Under the pieces are notes generated by a model. That model was not told the DNA's origin, did no database searches, and worked only from the letters and a program-made list of their open reading frames with translations. This document shows, piece after piece, positions 49,565 to 62,793 of a stretch of 64,000 nucleotides of DNA. The DNA is taken from contig NC_056041.1 in assembly GCF_004379255.2 (NCBI RefSeq), forward strand, positions 14,725,559 through 14,789,558. Direction: 5' to 3'. The DNA comes from Salvia splendens (Eukaryota > Streptophyta > Magnoliopsida > Lamiales > Lamiaceae). A program made the translations under genes and the position numbers. Positions within the stretch are counted from its first letter, which is position 1. Each line of letters opens with the position of its first letter.

Positions 49565-50576
49565 GATATTTACCCATACGAACCAATTTAGACCTCAGAT
49601 CATGGTGTTATTATGCCATATCTTAAAGTAAACATAGGATGGAAAAGTAACTTTTTTTTTCGCAAGATAAAGAATATAGTTCAAAATGCCTGTATTTGTA
49701 CTATGTCGAATATGTCATGTAGATATCAATTTCAAGATTTTGATGTTCACTTCAAGATTAAAATTTCAGTATTACACTATTCTGTAAAATCAGAAATTGG
49801 CATGAATATTGCACATTTAAACAGATTACTCTTTCCACGCGTCACCCCTTCATCCATCAAATTATAAATACTTACTAAATTAATACTAGTACACAATTAA
49901 AAGTCAATACTCCTACTACATATTAATTAAAAAATTACCAGTTATATTTTCTTGTAAAATAGGAGTAATTAAATGGTAGGCATCAAAGCCTAGCGTTTCG
50001 CAATCAGCGAAATTTTGAGGAATCGCCCCATTAAATTATCGCCATTTGTATCTTCGTTAAAGCTCTTTTTAGCCCTTTTCGTAACCCTTCCTTTTCACCC
50101 TTATATATTCCCCAATCTCCGCTTCCTGCCGCTCGCTCTTGCGCAAAGATTCTTTTTTTTTGGAATTCGTCACTTGTTTGTAAGTCATTTTGTTTTTCTT
50201 CCGATTTGCTTTTGGTAAAATCTAGGAGTTGCGTTAGTTTTTGGTCATAATTGGACTTCTATGTGCTGAATTTCACCGCTATTTGGCTCGATAAGGGTTA
50301 GTTTTAGTTTAATTGAAGTGCCCGGTTTTGATTTTACCTAAAATTTTGATTTTTGTGGTGGAATTTGCTTTACAATCCTTGGAATATTACGTTTGGTTCA
50401 TGATTGTATAAACTGTTTAGCTTCTAAATTAGTCAATTTTGTGATTTTTTTCTTCTTCTTTTGCTAGGGTTTTGTTATTTATTTGCCATAAAGGAGTGGA
50501 CACAAAGGGTTATTTGTGACATTTTCTGCAAGATTTGGATTATTGGTTTTGTTAGAACAGTGTATATCAGCTGAAA
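48785..50576. other. Intergenic DNA between kinase and bZIP genes
   Basis: Kinase 3' region to about 49050 (G-rich tract at 48823-48850), then AT-rich DNA with the ATA microsatellite at 49481, then the bZIP promoter and 5' UTR, which is T-rich from about 50140. No other gene seen. Confidence 0.5.
49481..49562 (+). repeat. (ATA)n trinucleotide microsatellite, about 27 units
   Basis: Uninterrupted ATA/AAT repeat of about 80 bp, likely length-polymorphic. Confidence 0.96.
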
Positions 50577-51185
50577 ATGGATGATGGAGAGCTTGATTTC
50601 CCAAATGACCCAATGTTGTCATGCTTGGATATAACTAATGCACAGAGCAGTTGCTCCTTCGACATAGATGAGTTTCTTAGTCGGACACAGTCTTGCAATG
50701 ATGCCCTTGGTCGGACAGAGGCTTACACCGATGGTCTTGGTCAAACACAGGCCTGCACCCATGCTCATGCTTGCAACCCTTCGGGCCCTGATCAATCCCA
50801 CACGCACACATGTATTCATGTCCATACCCAAATTATGCCCTCTCCTAGTGAAGGTCAGGATCCCAGCGATGACACTGCTGAGTCTGTGGACAAGAAATCT
50901 AAAAAGAGGTCGTTGGGAAACCGTGAAGCTGTGCGTAAGTACAGGGAGAAGAAGAAAGCTAGAGCTGCATCATTGGAAGATGAGGTTATCAGGTTGAGGG
51001 CTTTGAATCAGCAGCTAATGAAGAGGCTCCAAGGTCAGGCCTTGTTGGAGGCTGAGGTTGCTAGGCTTAAGTGCTTGCTTGTGGACATCAGAGGGAGGAA
51101 TGAGGATAGAGGGAGAAATTGGTTCTTTCCCTTACCGGAAGCCGAACAAGAGTGGAGACGTCTATCAAAACATGGTGAATCCTAA
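50577..51185 (+). CDS. BZIP19: Group-F bZIP, zinc-sensing bZIP19/23 type, truncated by frameshift
   Basis: ATG 50577 (MDDGELDFPNDP) opens a 202-codon frame. It contains the Cys/His-rich zinc-sensor motif ACTHAHACNP...HTHTCIHVHT (about 60-86), the basic region with N-x7-R (GNREAVRKYREKKKARAA, about 112-130) and a leucine zipper ending LKCLLVDIRGR (residue 174). In Arabidopsis bZIP19 and bZIP23 switch on ZIP transporter genes under zinc deficiency, and zinc binding at the Cys/His motif inactivates them. After RGR the frame reads 28 unrelated residues to a stop at 51185, because 7 extra bases (AATGAGG, 51099-51105) shift it; the family C-terminus lies in another frame just downstream. DNA-binding and sensor parts are intact, so a shortened factor is possible. 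A 30-bp triplication precedes the sensor. Confidence 0.88.
   Translation: MDDGELDFPNDPMLSCLDITNAQSSCSFDIDEFLSRTQSCNDALGRTEAYTDGLGQTQACTHAHACNPSGPDQSHTHTCIHVHTQIMPSPSEGQDPSDDTAESVDKKSKKRSLGNREAVRKYREKKKARAASLEDEVIRLRALNQQLMKRLQGQALLEAEVARLKCLLVDIRGRNEDRGRNWFFPLPEAEQEWRRLSKHGES
50676..50765 (+). repeat. 30-bp coding tandem repeat, three copies, next to zinc sensor
   Basis: Units at 50676, 50706 and 50736 encode LSRTQSCNDA, LGRTEAYTDG and LGQTQACTHA. The third runs into the Cys/His sensor motif. The first two look like duplicated copies of the sequence leading into it, and one adds an extra Cys. Confidence 0.9.
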
Positions 51186-51953
51186 TAGTACTGGAAGGTA
51201 CGTGGTCAATTCATGTAATATGCAGCGCAATGATCCGCTTTACTGCATTAATCCTGGACCAGAAGCTGCATTGAGTGGACCATGCCTTGGGGATTGTGGG
51301 GTTTGACAGTCTTCAGTGTTTGGGAAATCAAAATTCTGATCTGGAGGAATTCCCTGATTGTGGACTCGGCAATGTTAAAGTTGTCTCTAATGCCAATGCT
51401 TCCACCGGAAGTAAAAGAAAAGGTAAACCATTATATGCCTCTTTGTATTCAAAGTGCCTTCATGAGAACACCTTGATAAGAACCTCTCCGTTATATCATT
51501 TGTCTTCTCTAACATTTTGCTTAGGGCATTATATATTCTTATCTTAGTAGTCATTTAGCTGTAAAATAGTAGTAATGCTATCCTTCTGACATGCATATCT
51601 ATTTTTGCTTATTTTGTAGAGATAGCTTATGTTGTCGATCTTGTTAGCAAAGGTTTAGGTGAAATGTTCCATGAAACGGTGTTGGCCTAATGTGCGTTTC
51701 TAAATTTTGTAGTGTGCTATCGCTCGCCTGCTTGTGCAATATGGTCCCCATTCTATAATACGATCAAGATTGTTCTTCATGCTAGATATCTGATTTAGAT
51801 GCTAGCTGATCTCTTTACACGTTTATATGGTTCCTAGTTGATCGAACTAGGATTGTCATTGGGCTTTGGAATTTGCATTACCTTGTCTTTCTAAACACGA
51901 TGTTGCTTTTGCCCGTCTTGTCAGCAGGTTCACGTGCTGCAATGCTTAGCTGA
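51106..51953 (+). pseudogene. Out-of-frame C-terminal part of the bZIP gene
   Basis: From 51106 a second frame encodes IEGEIGSFPYRKPNKSGDVY and onward to GPCLGDCGV, the family C-terminal region. It stops at 51304-51306 because of one extra G in the run 51297-51301. A third frame continues as FDSLQCLGNQNSDLE to GSKRK, ending at a donor at 51422/51423. A final exon at 51928-51953 encodes GSRAAMLS and a stop, like the short last exon of bZIP19. Thus two indels, +7 and +1, separate an otherwise well-preserved C-terminus from the zipper. Confidence 0.8.
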
Positions 51954-53965
51954 AGAGCTGGTCAGACGGGGGCAATCTCAATGTCGAGAACGAGCATTAC
52001 CGCTCATTTCCATCCTCAGTTTTGAGATCAGCGGCCAGCCCCATCATCACCTCCCTCTAATAAGCTAGAGTTGGGCATGCTTATATTTGTGGGTTTCGTG
52101 TACATTAGTTTCCATATTCTACTCTTTGTAAAGCGGAAGGATCGGAGCATAGGTAGCAGAACTCGAGGGAGAGGACTAATCTTTCAATTTTTAAGCTTTC
52201 TTAGGTTTACCCATGCCAGCCTCCAGGTTTCGAAAGGCAGCAGAACTTGTTTGATTCTGTCTTTAATGTGTTCTCGACTGTATTTTTCTTCCCTTTTTAG
52301 GAATGTTGTTTCTTGAATTTGGAAACGCGAAGTATCGTGCTATATGGAATTCTATTTATAATCAAATGTTATTGTTTGCCATGATCCGGCAAGAAAGGTG
52401 TAAGCTTGCAGATTTTCCCGAGCTCTTGTTTCGTTTTTATATTTTTCCTCGTATTTGTGTTTTTTACAGGCGACGACACTCTTGTGTGTGCGTCTGGTAT
52501 TATTCGGTGTCTCGTAGATGCCACACTGTATAGATTAGTATTTGGGACTTGTGGACAAACTAGTAAACCTCAAAGCCAGAGAGAGAGAGAGAGAGTTGCA
52601 TTTAGATGTTGCTTCCATTTGGTCAATATTGGGATTGGATGTGTAGTTTGATTTTAGTTCCCCATTTTTACTGGTCATACACAATTTTATCTACATATAC
52701 TTTCCTGCATTTGCTCTCCACCTCTCATACGTATAGCATTTTTTTGATAGTGGATCTTTTGAAAAAAAAAAAACTCAGAGATGGAGAAAGAATGATGCTC
52801 CCCTCGTTCCACTCTAATAGGTGGGATATATTCCTTGTTTGACATTACATTTTATGCATTGTTTTGAAAAGAAATATGTATCGAGTAGAGTGTGTATAGG
52901 TATATTTCTTGTTTAACATTAGATTTTATGCTGTGCTTTTAAAAGGAAAAATTTATCGAATAAGTATGTTTCTTGTAATTTCAAAAAGAAAATGTATTGA
53001 ATAGAGTGACCGAGTGATTACTAAAAGCATGACCTTTATAACATCAGTTGGAATTTACTAAAAAATAAAGCCAATAATGTTGTCGAAATAGTATGCAACT
53101 ATCTTAAATGATGTTGCCGCAGCTTTTATGGATAATAATATGAGTCTCACTTTATATAGTCATGTTATAAAATAACAATATAAATGAAATAAGTTAGTAA
53201 AATATGAAACTTATTTACTAAATATAGTAAAAATAAAATGAAACATGTAATATTGGACGTACAGAAAAGGAAATTTGGGATACATTTGCATATTGGAGGA
53301 AATAATAAAGTAGTAATGCACTGTTTCCAGAATAGGGAGATCAGATTTTCCACAAAAAGAAAGGTCCCCATTGGATGATCAAAATTTAAAGAGGAAAAGA
53401 AGAAACTACAATTGTTAGTATTATTCCCAACTTCAGTGTCACAGTGACTCCAACTCTGAATATCAACAAAAGGATCAAAACTAAATAAAGTTGAATAATC
53501 AAAAAGAGACTCTTCTTGCATAAAAAGTGATGTGATGTTATAAATGGAAGGAGAAGCCAGTTGATGAACAAAACAAAGATATGTCATTACTTATGTTTTG
53601 AAAATAAAATGGGGTCAAGAAGCGTGTTGAGTGCAAAAAAACAGAACAACTTCGAATTTAACATTCTCTTTATTTTAATGATTAGCATGTGATGTAATCC
53701 AAAACTAGGAAATACACAGATTCAAACGATTAGGTATAATTTTATTCCCTTTATTAAAACGAGCCCTCGAATTTACACTTTTTTAAAATTTAGACCCTTT
53801 TCTCAATTTTTTGTGGTATAGTATTAGTTACATAGTAGTAACATTTTTTTAATCGATAGGTTTAGTTAACCAACTAAAAATTAGCCCAAATCGCTAATTG
53901 CAAAGCCTTCTAACCGACCGGTTACTTGGCTAACAAAAAATAACGCAAAATAATTTTGAATCTAA
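51954..53965. other. bZIP 3' region and intergenic DNA
   Basis: 51954 to about 52700 is moderately GC-balanced and could be 3' UTR or flank; open frames there show no motif. A GA tract occurs at 52578-52594. The remainder is AT-rich without a gene. Confidence 0.5.
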
Positions 53966-55129
53966 GGGTGTGTTTGGAACATGGAATTGGAGGTGTGGAA
54001 TTGGAGCCTTCAATTCCAAATCCAATGTTTGGTTCCACAAAAATGTTTGGATTTGGAATTGCATTGCAATTCCAAATCTTCCAATTCCACAATTTGAATT
54101 TCATATCAAAAGTATAAAATTGGAATTCCAAAGTCATAAAATTAGATAGATTCACTATATATCCACAACACACACTTCACACACTACACTGCACACATTT
54201 CACACACAACACACAACACACACATTTCACACACGACACACACTACACACATTTCATACACTACACACATTACACACACTACACACATTTCACGCACTAC
54301 ACACACTACACATATTTCACACACTTCAACATTTCACATATTTCATGAAAGCATCCAATTTTTGGTTTTTTTGTTTTTAGATTTTTTTCGATCCTAACTG
54401 AACCGTATCGAAAAATTAAAATTTTCAAAAAGTTTAAACTAACTAACCAAAAGACTAAAAAACTGAACCAAATTTGAAATTTCAGTTTGTGAATAGTGTG
54501 TGTAGTGTGTGTATTTTGTGTATAGTGCATGTAGTATGTTTATTTTATGCATAGCGTAGCGTGTGTGTAGAGTGCGCAATGTGTGAAGTGTTTTTTTGGT
54601 ATAGTGCGTGAACAATGTTTATTTTGTTTATAATGTATGCAACGTGTGTAGTGTGTGTATATTGTGTGCAGTGTGTGAATGTCGTGTAGAGTGTGGATTG
54701 TGTGTATTTTGTGTATGGTGTGTGCAATGTGTGTACTTTGTGTATAGTGTGTTTGTAATGTGTGTATTTTGTGTATATCATGTGTAGAATGTGTAGAATG
54801 TGTAGTGTGTGTATTTTTTGTATAGCATGTGTAGAGTGTGTAGTGTGTGAAGTGTGTATTTTGTGTGTGTGTGTGTGTGTATTGTATATGTATTTTGTGT
54901 AAAGTGTGTGTGTGGGTGTATATTTTGTATATAATGTGTATGCATAAATTCTTCAAATTCAGTTATATATCAATTACTTCATTTTACCAAACATAGGATT
55001 TGAATTCCATCAAATTCAATTCCGTCAAATTCAATTCCGGGTCCCTTCGGTACATTGGAATTGGAATTGGAATGGGCCATAGAATTTGAATTCCAATTCC
55101 AATTCCAATTCCGTGTTCCAAACGCAACC
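53966..55129. mobile_element. Tourist/Harbinger-like MITE with AC/GT arrays inside
   Basis: Left end GGGTGTGTTTGGAACATGG and right end, reverse-complemented, GGTTGCGTTTGGAACACGG. TAA lies just outside on both sides (53963-53965 and 55130-55132), the 3-bp duplication of PIF/Harbinger. The subterminal regions repeat GGAATTGGAATT and its complement. 1,164 bp, no transposase. The centre is an AC-rich array on one side and a GT-rich array on the other. Confidence 0.88.
54170..54945. repeat. Inverted AC/GT minisatellite arrays
   Basis: 54170-54345 is a run of CACACACTACACACATTTC-like units. 54485-54945 is a run of GTGTGTAGTGTGTGTATTTT-like units, which is the complement, so the two could pair as a large imperfect hairpin. 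His/Thr-rich open frames across it are not genes. Confidence 0.9.
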
Positions 55130-55132
55130 TAA

Positions 55133-55828
55133 GTATATTTCGTTTTTAAACATGAGAATGAAAACTAACCACATTATTTGATTGATACAAGTTGAAACAA
55201 TATAAGTACTATTATTCGAAGATATATTCGGTGAATTCCTTCATAAAGAATATGGAGAACCTGAAATATTATTTTTTAAAAAACTGAAATAGTATTCATT
55301 TGATCATTTAGCCCTTCAGAGATATGATGTTGGGCACCAAATAACGATGACTCGAGGTGTTGAAATTGTTCACTACTGAAATTGTAGGCAAGAGAGATGA
55401 TCTACTTCAACAGTATCTATTAGCTATACAAAGGGAATATTAATGCTCCATATAGCATTTTTCGGGGGTCAAGATTTCATTATTGATTTATAACCATTTG
55501 TAAAAATAAGTCTTATGTATCAGGCCTATAACAATTTAGCAGTAAAACATATAGATAGAGAAGACACGAACCCGATCACATAAAAATAACAATAAACATT
55601 GGACTTCAATCGAGATATAGACATCACAAAACCTTTGTTCAATCAACGATCTTACACGAGACATTTTTTGTATCAGTAACCGAGTTGGCTTAAGATAAGA
55701 TTAGAAATTTGTGGCTAATATTGAGTTCAAAATATGTTCTAACATCTAAAAGATTCCTTACATATAAAGCTGAATTTGAACTCACTGTTGTAGCCCTACA
55801 AAACAATTGATCTTTAAGCACTCGGTAA
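55133..55828. other. Intergenic DNA, MSI gene 3' side
   Basis: AT-rich with no gene; it presumably includes the MSI 3' UTR just before 55829. Confidence 0.5.
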
Positions 55829-58463
<2,635 letters not shown>

Positions 58464-59898
58464 TCTTTTCTCTCTCTCTCTCCCCACACACACTAAAGGT
58501 ATGTTTTCACACAGAAGCTGAGAACTGAGTGAAGAAGCTTTAGATTACTGATTTAGTAGGGTTTATTTTCCCGCCAATTGTGCTGAGAGCATACAACGAA
58601 AAATCGCGGGGATGACAAGATAATAAGCCGGGCGGCCCATTGGGCCGTAATTGTTACCCAGGATCAAATTACAAAAAAATCAAGTTTTGATTCGACGTTG
58701 ATAAATGTATGGACCGTTGGAAAATAATTTATGGTATTATTTGTTCATTTAAAGTGAGTATTGATAGATATATTCACTTAATCGATTAAGCCTTTTTTAA
58801 TCACTACTTAAATGTGTAGTTTGGTGGATGAGATATAACATTGATAGGACAGGAAATGTCTAGGATAGAGAATGATTGAAGTACTTTGTTTTGTATTTGG
58901 ATTGGTTGATTGTGGTATGAGATAAATTGAAATATTATAACTAAAATGCAAATAATTAGAAAACCTAATAATATTTTTTTAATTTGCGCTTTATTGCTTT
59001 AATTTAATTGTTTTTATTAATTTATGTGTATATTGTTGGGAATGGGCCTTTGGGCTTGATTGGGGATTTGGGCTATGGTATTTTAGCTTTCAGATTTGGG
59101 CTTTGAACTATTCCCTTATAAAATGGATAAGAAAATACACATGCATGCATTTAATCAGATGCTAATTAATTAATTTGATTTCAATAATATTTAACCCACG
59201 GAGTATATTTTAGTTCAATGACAGTTTATTGGCCGTGAATAAATAATAAATTAGTGGCGAAATGATCAGGAGTACTATTCCTGTATGCGTACTGATTGAG
59301 GAGTATTCTACTTTAATTAGGGGCGAAATGATCAGGTGAAATGTCTCATTTTAATAAATTCAGTTGTGCAAAACAAACAAAACTATTGTTTCAAATTGAT
59401 GAGGTAACCGTATAGAAAATAGTGCGATTTTGTTCATATTTTTCAAAATTTGCAAACTATGTCGTTGTAATTAATCGAGATACTAAATGAACATAATTGA
59501 ACGAGCACCGAAATTCTAATAGTTAAAAACTCAAAATATTCGATAAAACAGTGCAAGCTGATCTATTCAATTCTTGATGCAAAATGGAGTTTGCGAATTT
59601 CTCCCACAAATCATTTCGAGAATTACCAATCACCATTATTTTAACCCTTGTAAGTTGTAACTCAATTGTGTGTGCTCGATAACATGGACGTGTGCTCATT
59701 GAATTGAAGGTGATAGATTTTGCACTTGCTTTCATTTTATTTTCGAAACATAATTACAATCGCATTCTTATAAATTCTCAAAATTATTAAAATATATATA
59801 TATAGTATGCCGCTTCAACTAGCCATGATGCATAACACGTTTTGTAATAAAAAGTTGAGTTTCAAACTCTTTATGTTTTTGTCATTCACCAATATTGG
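58464..59898. other. Intergenic DNA upstream of MSI gene
   Basis: CT-rich 5' UTR-like sequence to about 58550, then AT-rich DNA without a gene. The frame 59523-59735 has no family motif. Confidence 0.5.
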
Positions 59899-60225
59899 CT
59901 AGCCATACATGAAACTCCTACCAAAAGAAGTATCTACAAGCATGTGCTGCTGATGTGGCTCAATTGTCCTGCTCCCTTCTATTATGTCATTCACCAAATT
60001 GGTGTAGTAATTCGTTAACATTTTCAGCATACTCAAATGCTTAAGCTTTAACCACTTGAGTTTCACCTTCTTGCATAGCCTTGATACCAAAAACCCGTGA
60101 CGAGGCTTCTTTGCGCCTAGGCGGACAAAGGGGAGTCGTTGGCGCCTATGGCGGAAGCTCCACCGGGAGGAGTGGCGCCGGAGGGCGAGGCGTTTTTGGT
60201 TGATGGGGGCTATTTCGAAAGCCAT
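59899..60225 (-). CDS. Small conserved plant protein of unknown function
   Basis: A single-exon frame of 108 residues from ATG 60225 (MAFEIAPINQKRLALRRHSS). It is very basic: an Arg-rich first half (RHSSRWSFRHRRQRLPFVRL), then KKPRHGFLVSRLCKKVKLKW, LKHLSMLKMLTNYYTNLVND and a terminal MLVDTSFGRSFMYG. I recall uncharacterised small plant proteins with the same order (VRLG-KKPR, WLKL-x-SMLK, YY-x-x-L-x-x-D-I-I-E-G, M-L-x-x-T-S-F), but no known role; no signal peptide or membrane segment is seen. An in-frame ATG at 60270 abuts a TATA box at 60271-60277 and so should lie upstream of transcription start; that is why I use the second ATG. Confidence 0.7.
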   Translation of the reverse strand: MAFEIAPINQKRLALRRHSSRWSFRHRRQRLPFVRLGAKKPRHGFLVSRLCKKVKLKWLKLKHLSMLKMLTNYYTNLVNDIIEGSRTIEPHQQHMLVDTSFGRSFMYG

Positions 60226-60270
60226 TTTTTTCTTTGGTGGGATGAAACTGAAGAGAGTGGGATAGAGCAT

Positions 60271-60277
60271 TTATATA
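60271..60277 (-). promoter_or_regulatory. TATA box of the small basic-protein gene
   Basis: TATATAA in the context CCCTATATAAATG on minus, 46 bp upstream of ATG 60225. With the usual 25-30 bp spacing, transcription would start near 60245, leaving a very short leader. Confidence 0.55.
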
Positions 60278-61153
60278 GGGATAAAGTTTGGTCGGTCGTG
60301 TGACATTTTTTTAGGGCATTTTCGTGATAAATGCTAAGGAGAGTATTGCTTCCTCAATTATTATTTTGGCAAATTGTAGTTAAATACATGAAAAGCCGTC
60401 CAATCTCTATCTCTAAATTATGTCATCACTTCAATAGTTATAATAATTTACTAGCTAATCTTAAAATTAGTTTGCAAAACTATAACATGGGCAATATTTA
60501 AAATGTTACATACCCTTCTTTTGCTTATGTTTATTAGAGGCATTGGAATTCATGCCGGAAGGCATAATAGATTAGGACAAATGTTGGCTTTTTCAGTTTT
60601 GATTTATCTAAACAAGTTACTTTTACATTTTTTTGTGTATTTTGTTTTATTTTTCGTTAAAGTGACGTGCAAAATACCATATTTAATTATTTAGGAAGAA
60701 AAACTAATTAGGTTTATGATGAACAGAAAAACATTGAGCAACGAAAGAAATTATGGTTGGAAGTGACAAACCAAACTTTATAAGTGACAAAGGTAATTTA
60801 ATATGTATTGCAGGTTTGTTACAACCTTATTTTGTTAATTTAATTAATTAATTATTTGACTAGCCAAAATATTAATACTAAGACATTTCTTGTATAAAAG
60901 CGATAGTTTGGGCTTTTTAGATAAATAATTCAAAAAATTGGGATATTTTTCAGTAAAATTGATATAGTTTAAAAAAATTAAAGTAATATATACTCATTTA
61001 TCTATCACAAATCTGACCATGCAATTCAAACGTTTGATTAAGTTATTTGTTTTATCTGTAACATCTTCTCGCTAAACCACTGGTAGGTGATCCTTATTGA
61101 GTATGTGCTCCTCTAATTTTCCATAAACTTATTATGGGATTTTTTCATGCATA
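60278..61153. other. AT-rich intergenic DNA
   Basis: No gene, RNA or complete element seen. Confidence 0.5.
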
Positions 61154-61455
61154 CTCCATCCGTCCACGAAAAATAGGACACTCTCATTTTCTGCACTCGT
61201 TTTAAAACAATGATAATGAATAGTTAAAGTTGAGAGAAAATAAAATACGGGAGAAAATAATGTAGAGAAGTCTCTTGTCTATATTATTCTCTCTCTTACT
61301 TTTCTTTCTCTCCACTTTAACTATTTATTATCATTAGACTTCTCTACATTATTTTCTCCCGTATTTTATTTTCTCTCAACTTTGACTATTTATTATCATT
61401 GTTTGAAAACGAGTGCAGAAAATGAAAGTGACCTATTTTTCGTGGACGGAGGGTG
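61154..61455. mobile_element. Stowaway-like MITE with long inverted arms
   Basis: Left CTCCATCCGTCCACGAAAAA and right TTTTTCGTGGACGGAGGGTG are inverted repeats, flanked by TA at 61152-61153 and 61456-61457. The inversion extends inward for well over 100 bp per arm (for example TGATAATGAATAGTTAAAG on the left and its near-complement at about 61385-61403), so the element can fold almost end to end. 302 bp, non-coding, typical of Tc1/mariner-derived plant MITEs and a possible small-RNA source. Confidence 0.9.
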
Positions 61456-62008
61456 TATAAGATATTGAATAATTGAAGAATTGCTTTTATAAAAGTTTCT
61501 TTTTCCTTCAAGCATCTACAGTAAAAAAACAATAATTGCTCCGAAACACCCCACTCCTAATAGTGCATGGATTAGTACTAGTAGTATCTTTGTAGCATGT
61601 GCTTGAAGACCATTCCACAATAATTTATCTTTACTTGAAAACCATCACTAATTTATTGTTTAAGAATCCTCATTTTTGTTTAATAATCATAAGGTTAAAC
61701 AAAACCTAACTAATTATTCCAGAAAAATCCAACGCAACAAAACAATTATCAATCAATCACGAAACTCGTGCTTCCTACCAATATTTCCACTAAATCCAGC
61801 TTTATCTATAATAGTCTCAAATTAAATGATATCTATCTTTACCCATCACACCCATTTGTTCAAATGTCATTAACTACGCTACAAAAAAGAGTTATGATCA
61901 ATTTATTCAAGGGCAGATCGATGCAGAAAAATAACCTTGATAAGGATCTTACACAATTTAAATTCTAAATTCGAGATTTTAAAATTGTAAAATTGATCGT
62001 ACAGTATA
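61456..62008. other. AT-rich intergenic DNA
   Basis: No gene seen. The 66-codon frame at 61768-61968 has no recognisable motif. Confidence 0.5.
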
Positions 62009-62400
62009 ACAATTTCAAAAAATTAAATAAGCAAAAACAAATAATAACTCTTGGATCCGCCGCAAGTTGCAAACGCATAAATATATTTTGATATATGAAT
62101 TTTTTACAATCATAAATATAGAATATCTGTACAATTTCAAAAAATTAAATAAGCAAAAACAAATAATAACTCTTGGATCCGCCGCAAGTTGCAAACGCAT
62201 AAATATATTTTGATATATGAATTTTTTACAATCATAAATATAGAATATCGAAAATTTAATACTCCTCCATCCTATAAGAATATGCATACACTTTCTAATT
62301 TTGGTATTTTGATATATGAATTTTTTACAATCATAAATATAGAATATCAAAAATTTAATACTCTCCCGTCCCATAAGAATATGCATACACTTTCTAATTT
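62009..62400 (+). repeat. Nested tandem duplications (122-bp and 99-bp periods)
   Basis: A 122-bp unit (AATTTCAAAAAATTAAATAA through TATAGAATATC) occurs twice, at about 62009 and 62131, nearly identical. Its end then repeats with a further segment at a 99-bp offset: TGATATATGAATTTTTTAC starts at 62089, 62211 and 62310. The unit tail CCCATAAGAATATGCATACAC resembles a Stowaway end, so a MITE fragment may have been caught up in it. The open frame across it on minus is an artefact. Confidence 0.88.
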
Positions 62401-62793
62401 TATAAATTCTCTTCTATGTAACGAAGTAAGATTTATTTTTCACTAATAATAGTTTAATAGTACTTTTTATCTCTACCTCTTTCTTACTTTATCAATTATT
62501 CATTAAAACTCATGTTCATGAAAGTATTACCACTGTACATGGCAAACTCCAAGTGCTGTGTAAAAACTAAAACCATATCCCATATTCGCTTGCTCCACCA
62601 ACTACTCCAACATCATATAAACAAGAAAAAGTCTACAAACCCAACATCACACAATATTTCATTACACAACCAACACACCTAAAACATTACTTCAATTTGC
62701 ATAAAAGATTACACAAAGCACATGTAACCCAAAAAAAAGTCATTAGCGGAGCCAAACATAGCTCTCTCTACTTCTTATTGTAATCCTACAAGC
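62401..62793. other. Intergenic DNA and HIPP 3' UTR
   Basis: AT-rich, with no independent gene. The last 150-200 bp before the HIPP stop codon (62796-62794) are probably its 3' UTR. Confidence 0.5.

Noticed and set aside
52071..52651. Open frames downstream of the bZIP gene
   Set aside because: No recognisable motif; position fits 3' flank of the bZIP transcript.
54306..54956. His/Thr-rich open frames
   Set aside because: Direct read-through of the AC/GT minisatellite; no ATG context, domain or splice partners.
62015..62386. 123-codon minus-strand frame with internal repeats
   Set aside because: Arises from the 122/99-bp tandem duplications; residues simply repeat with the DNA.
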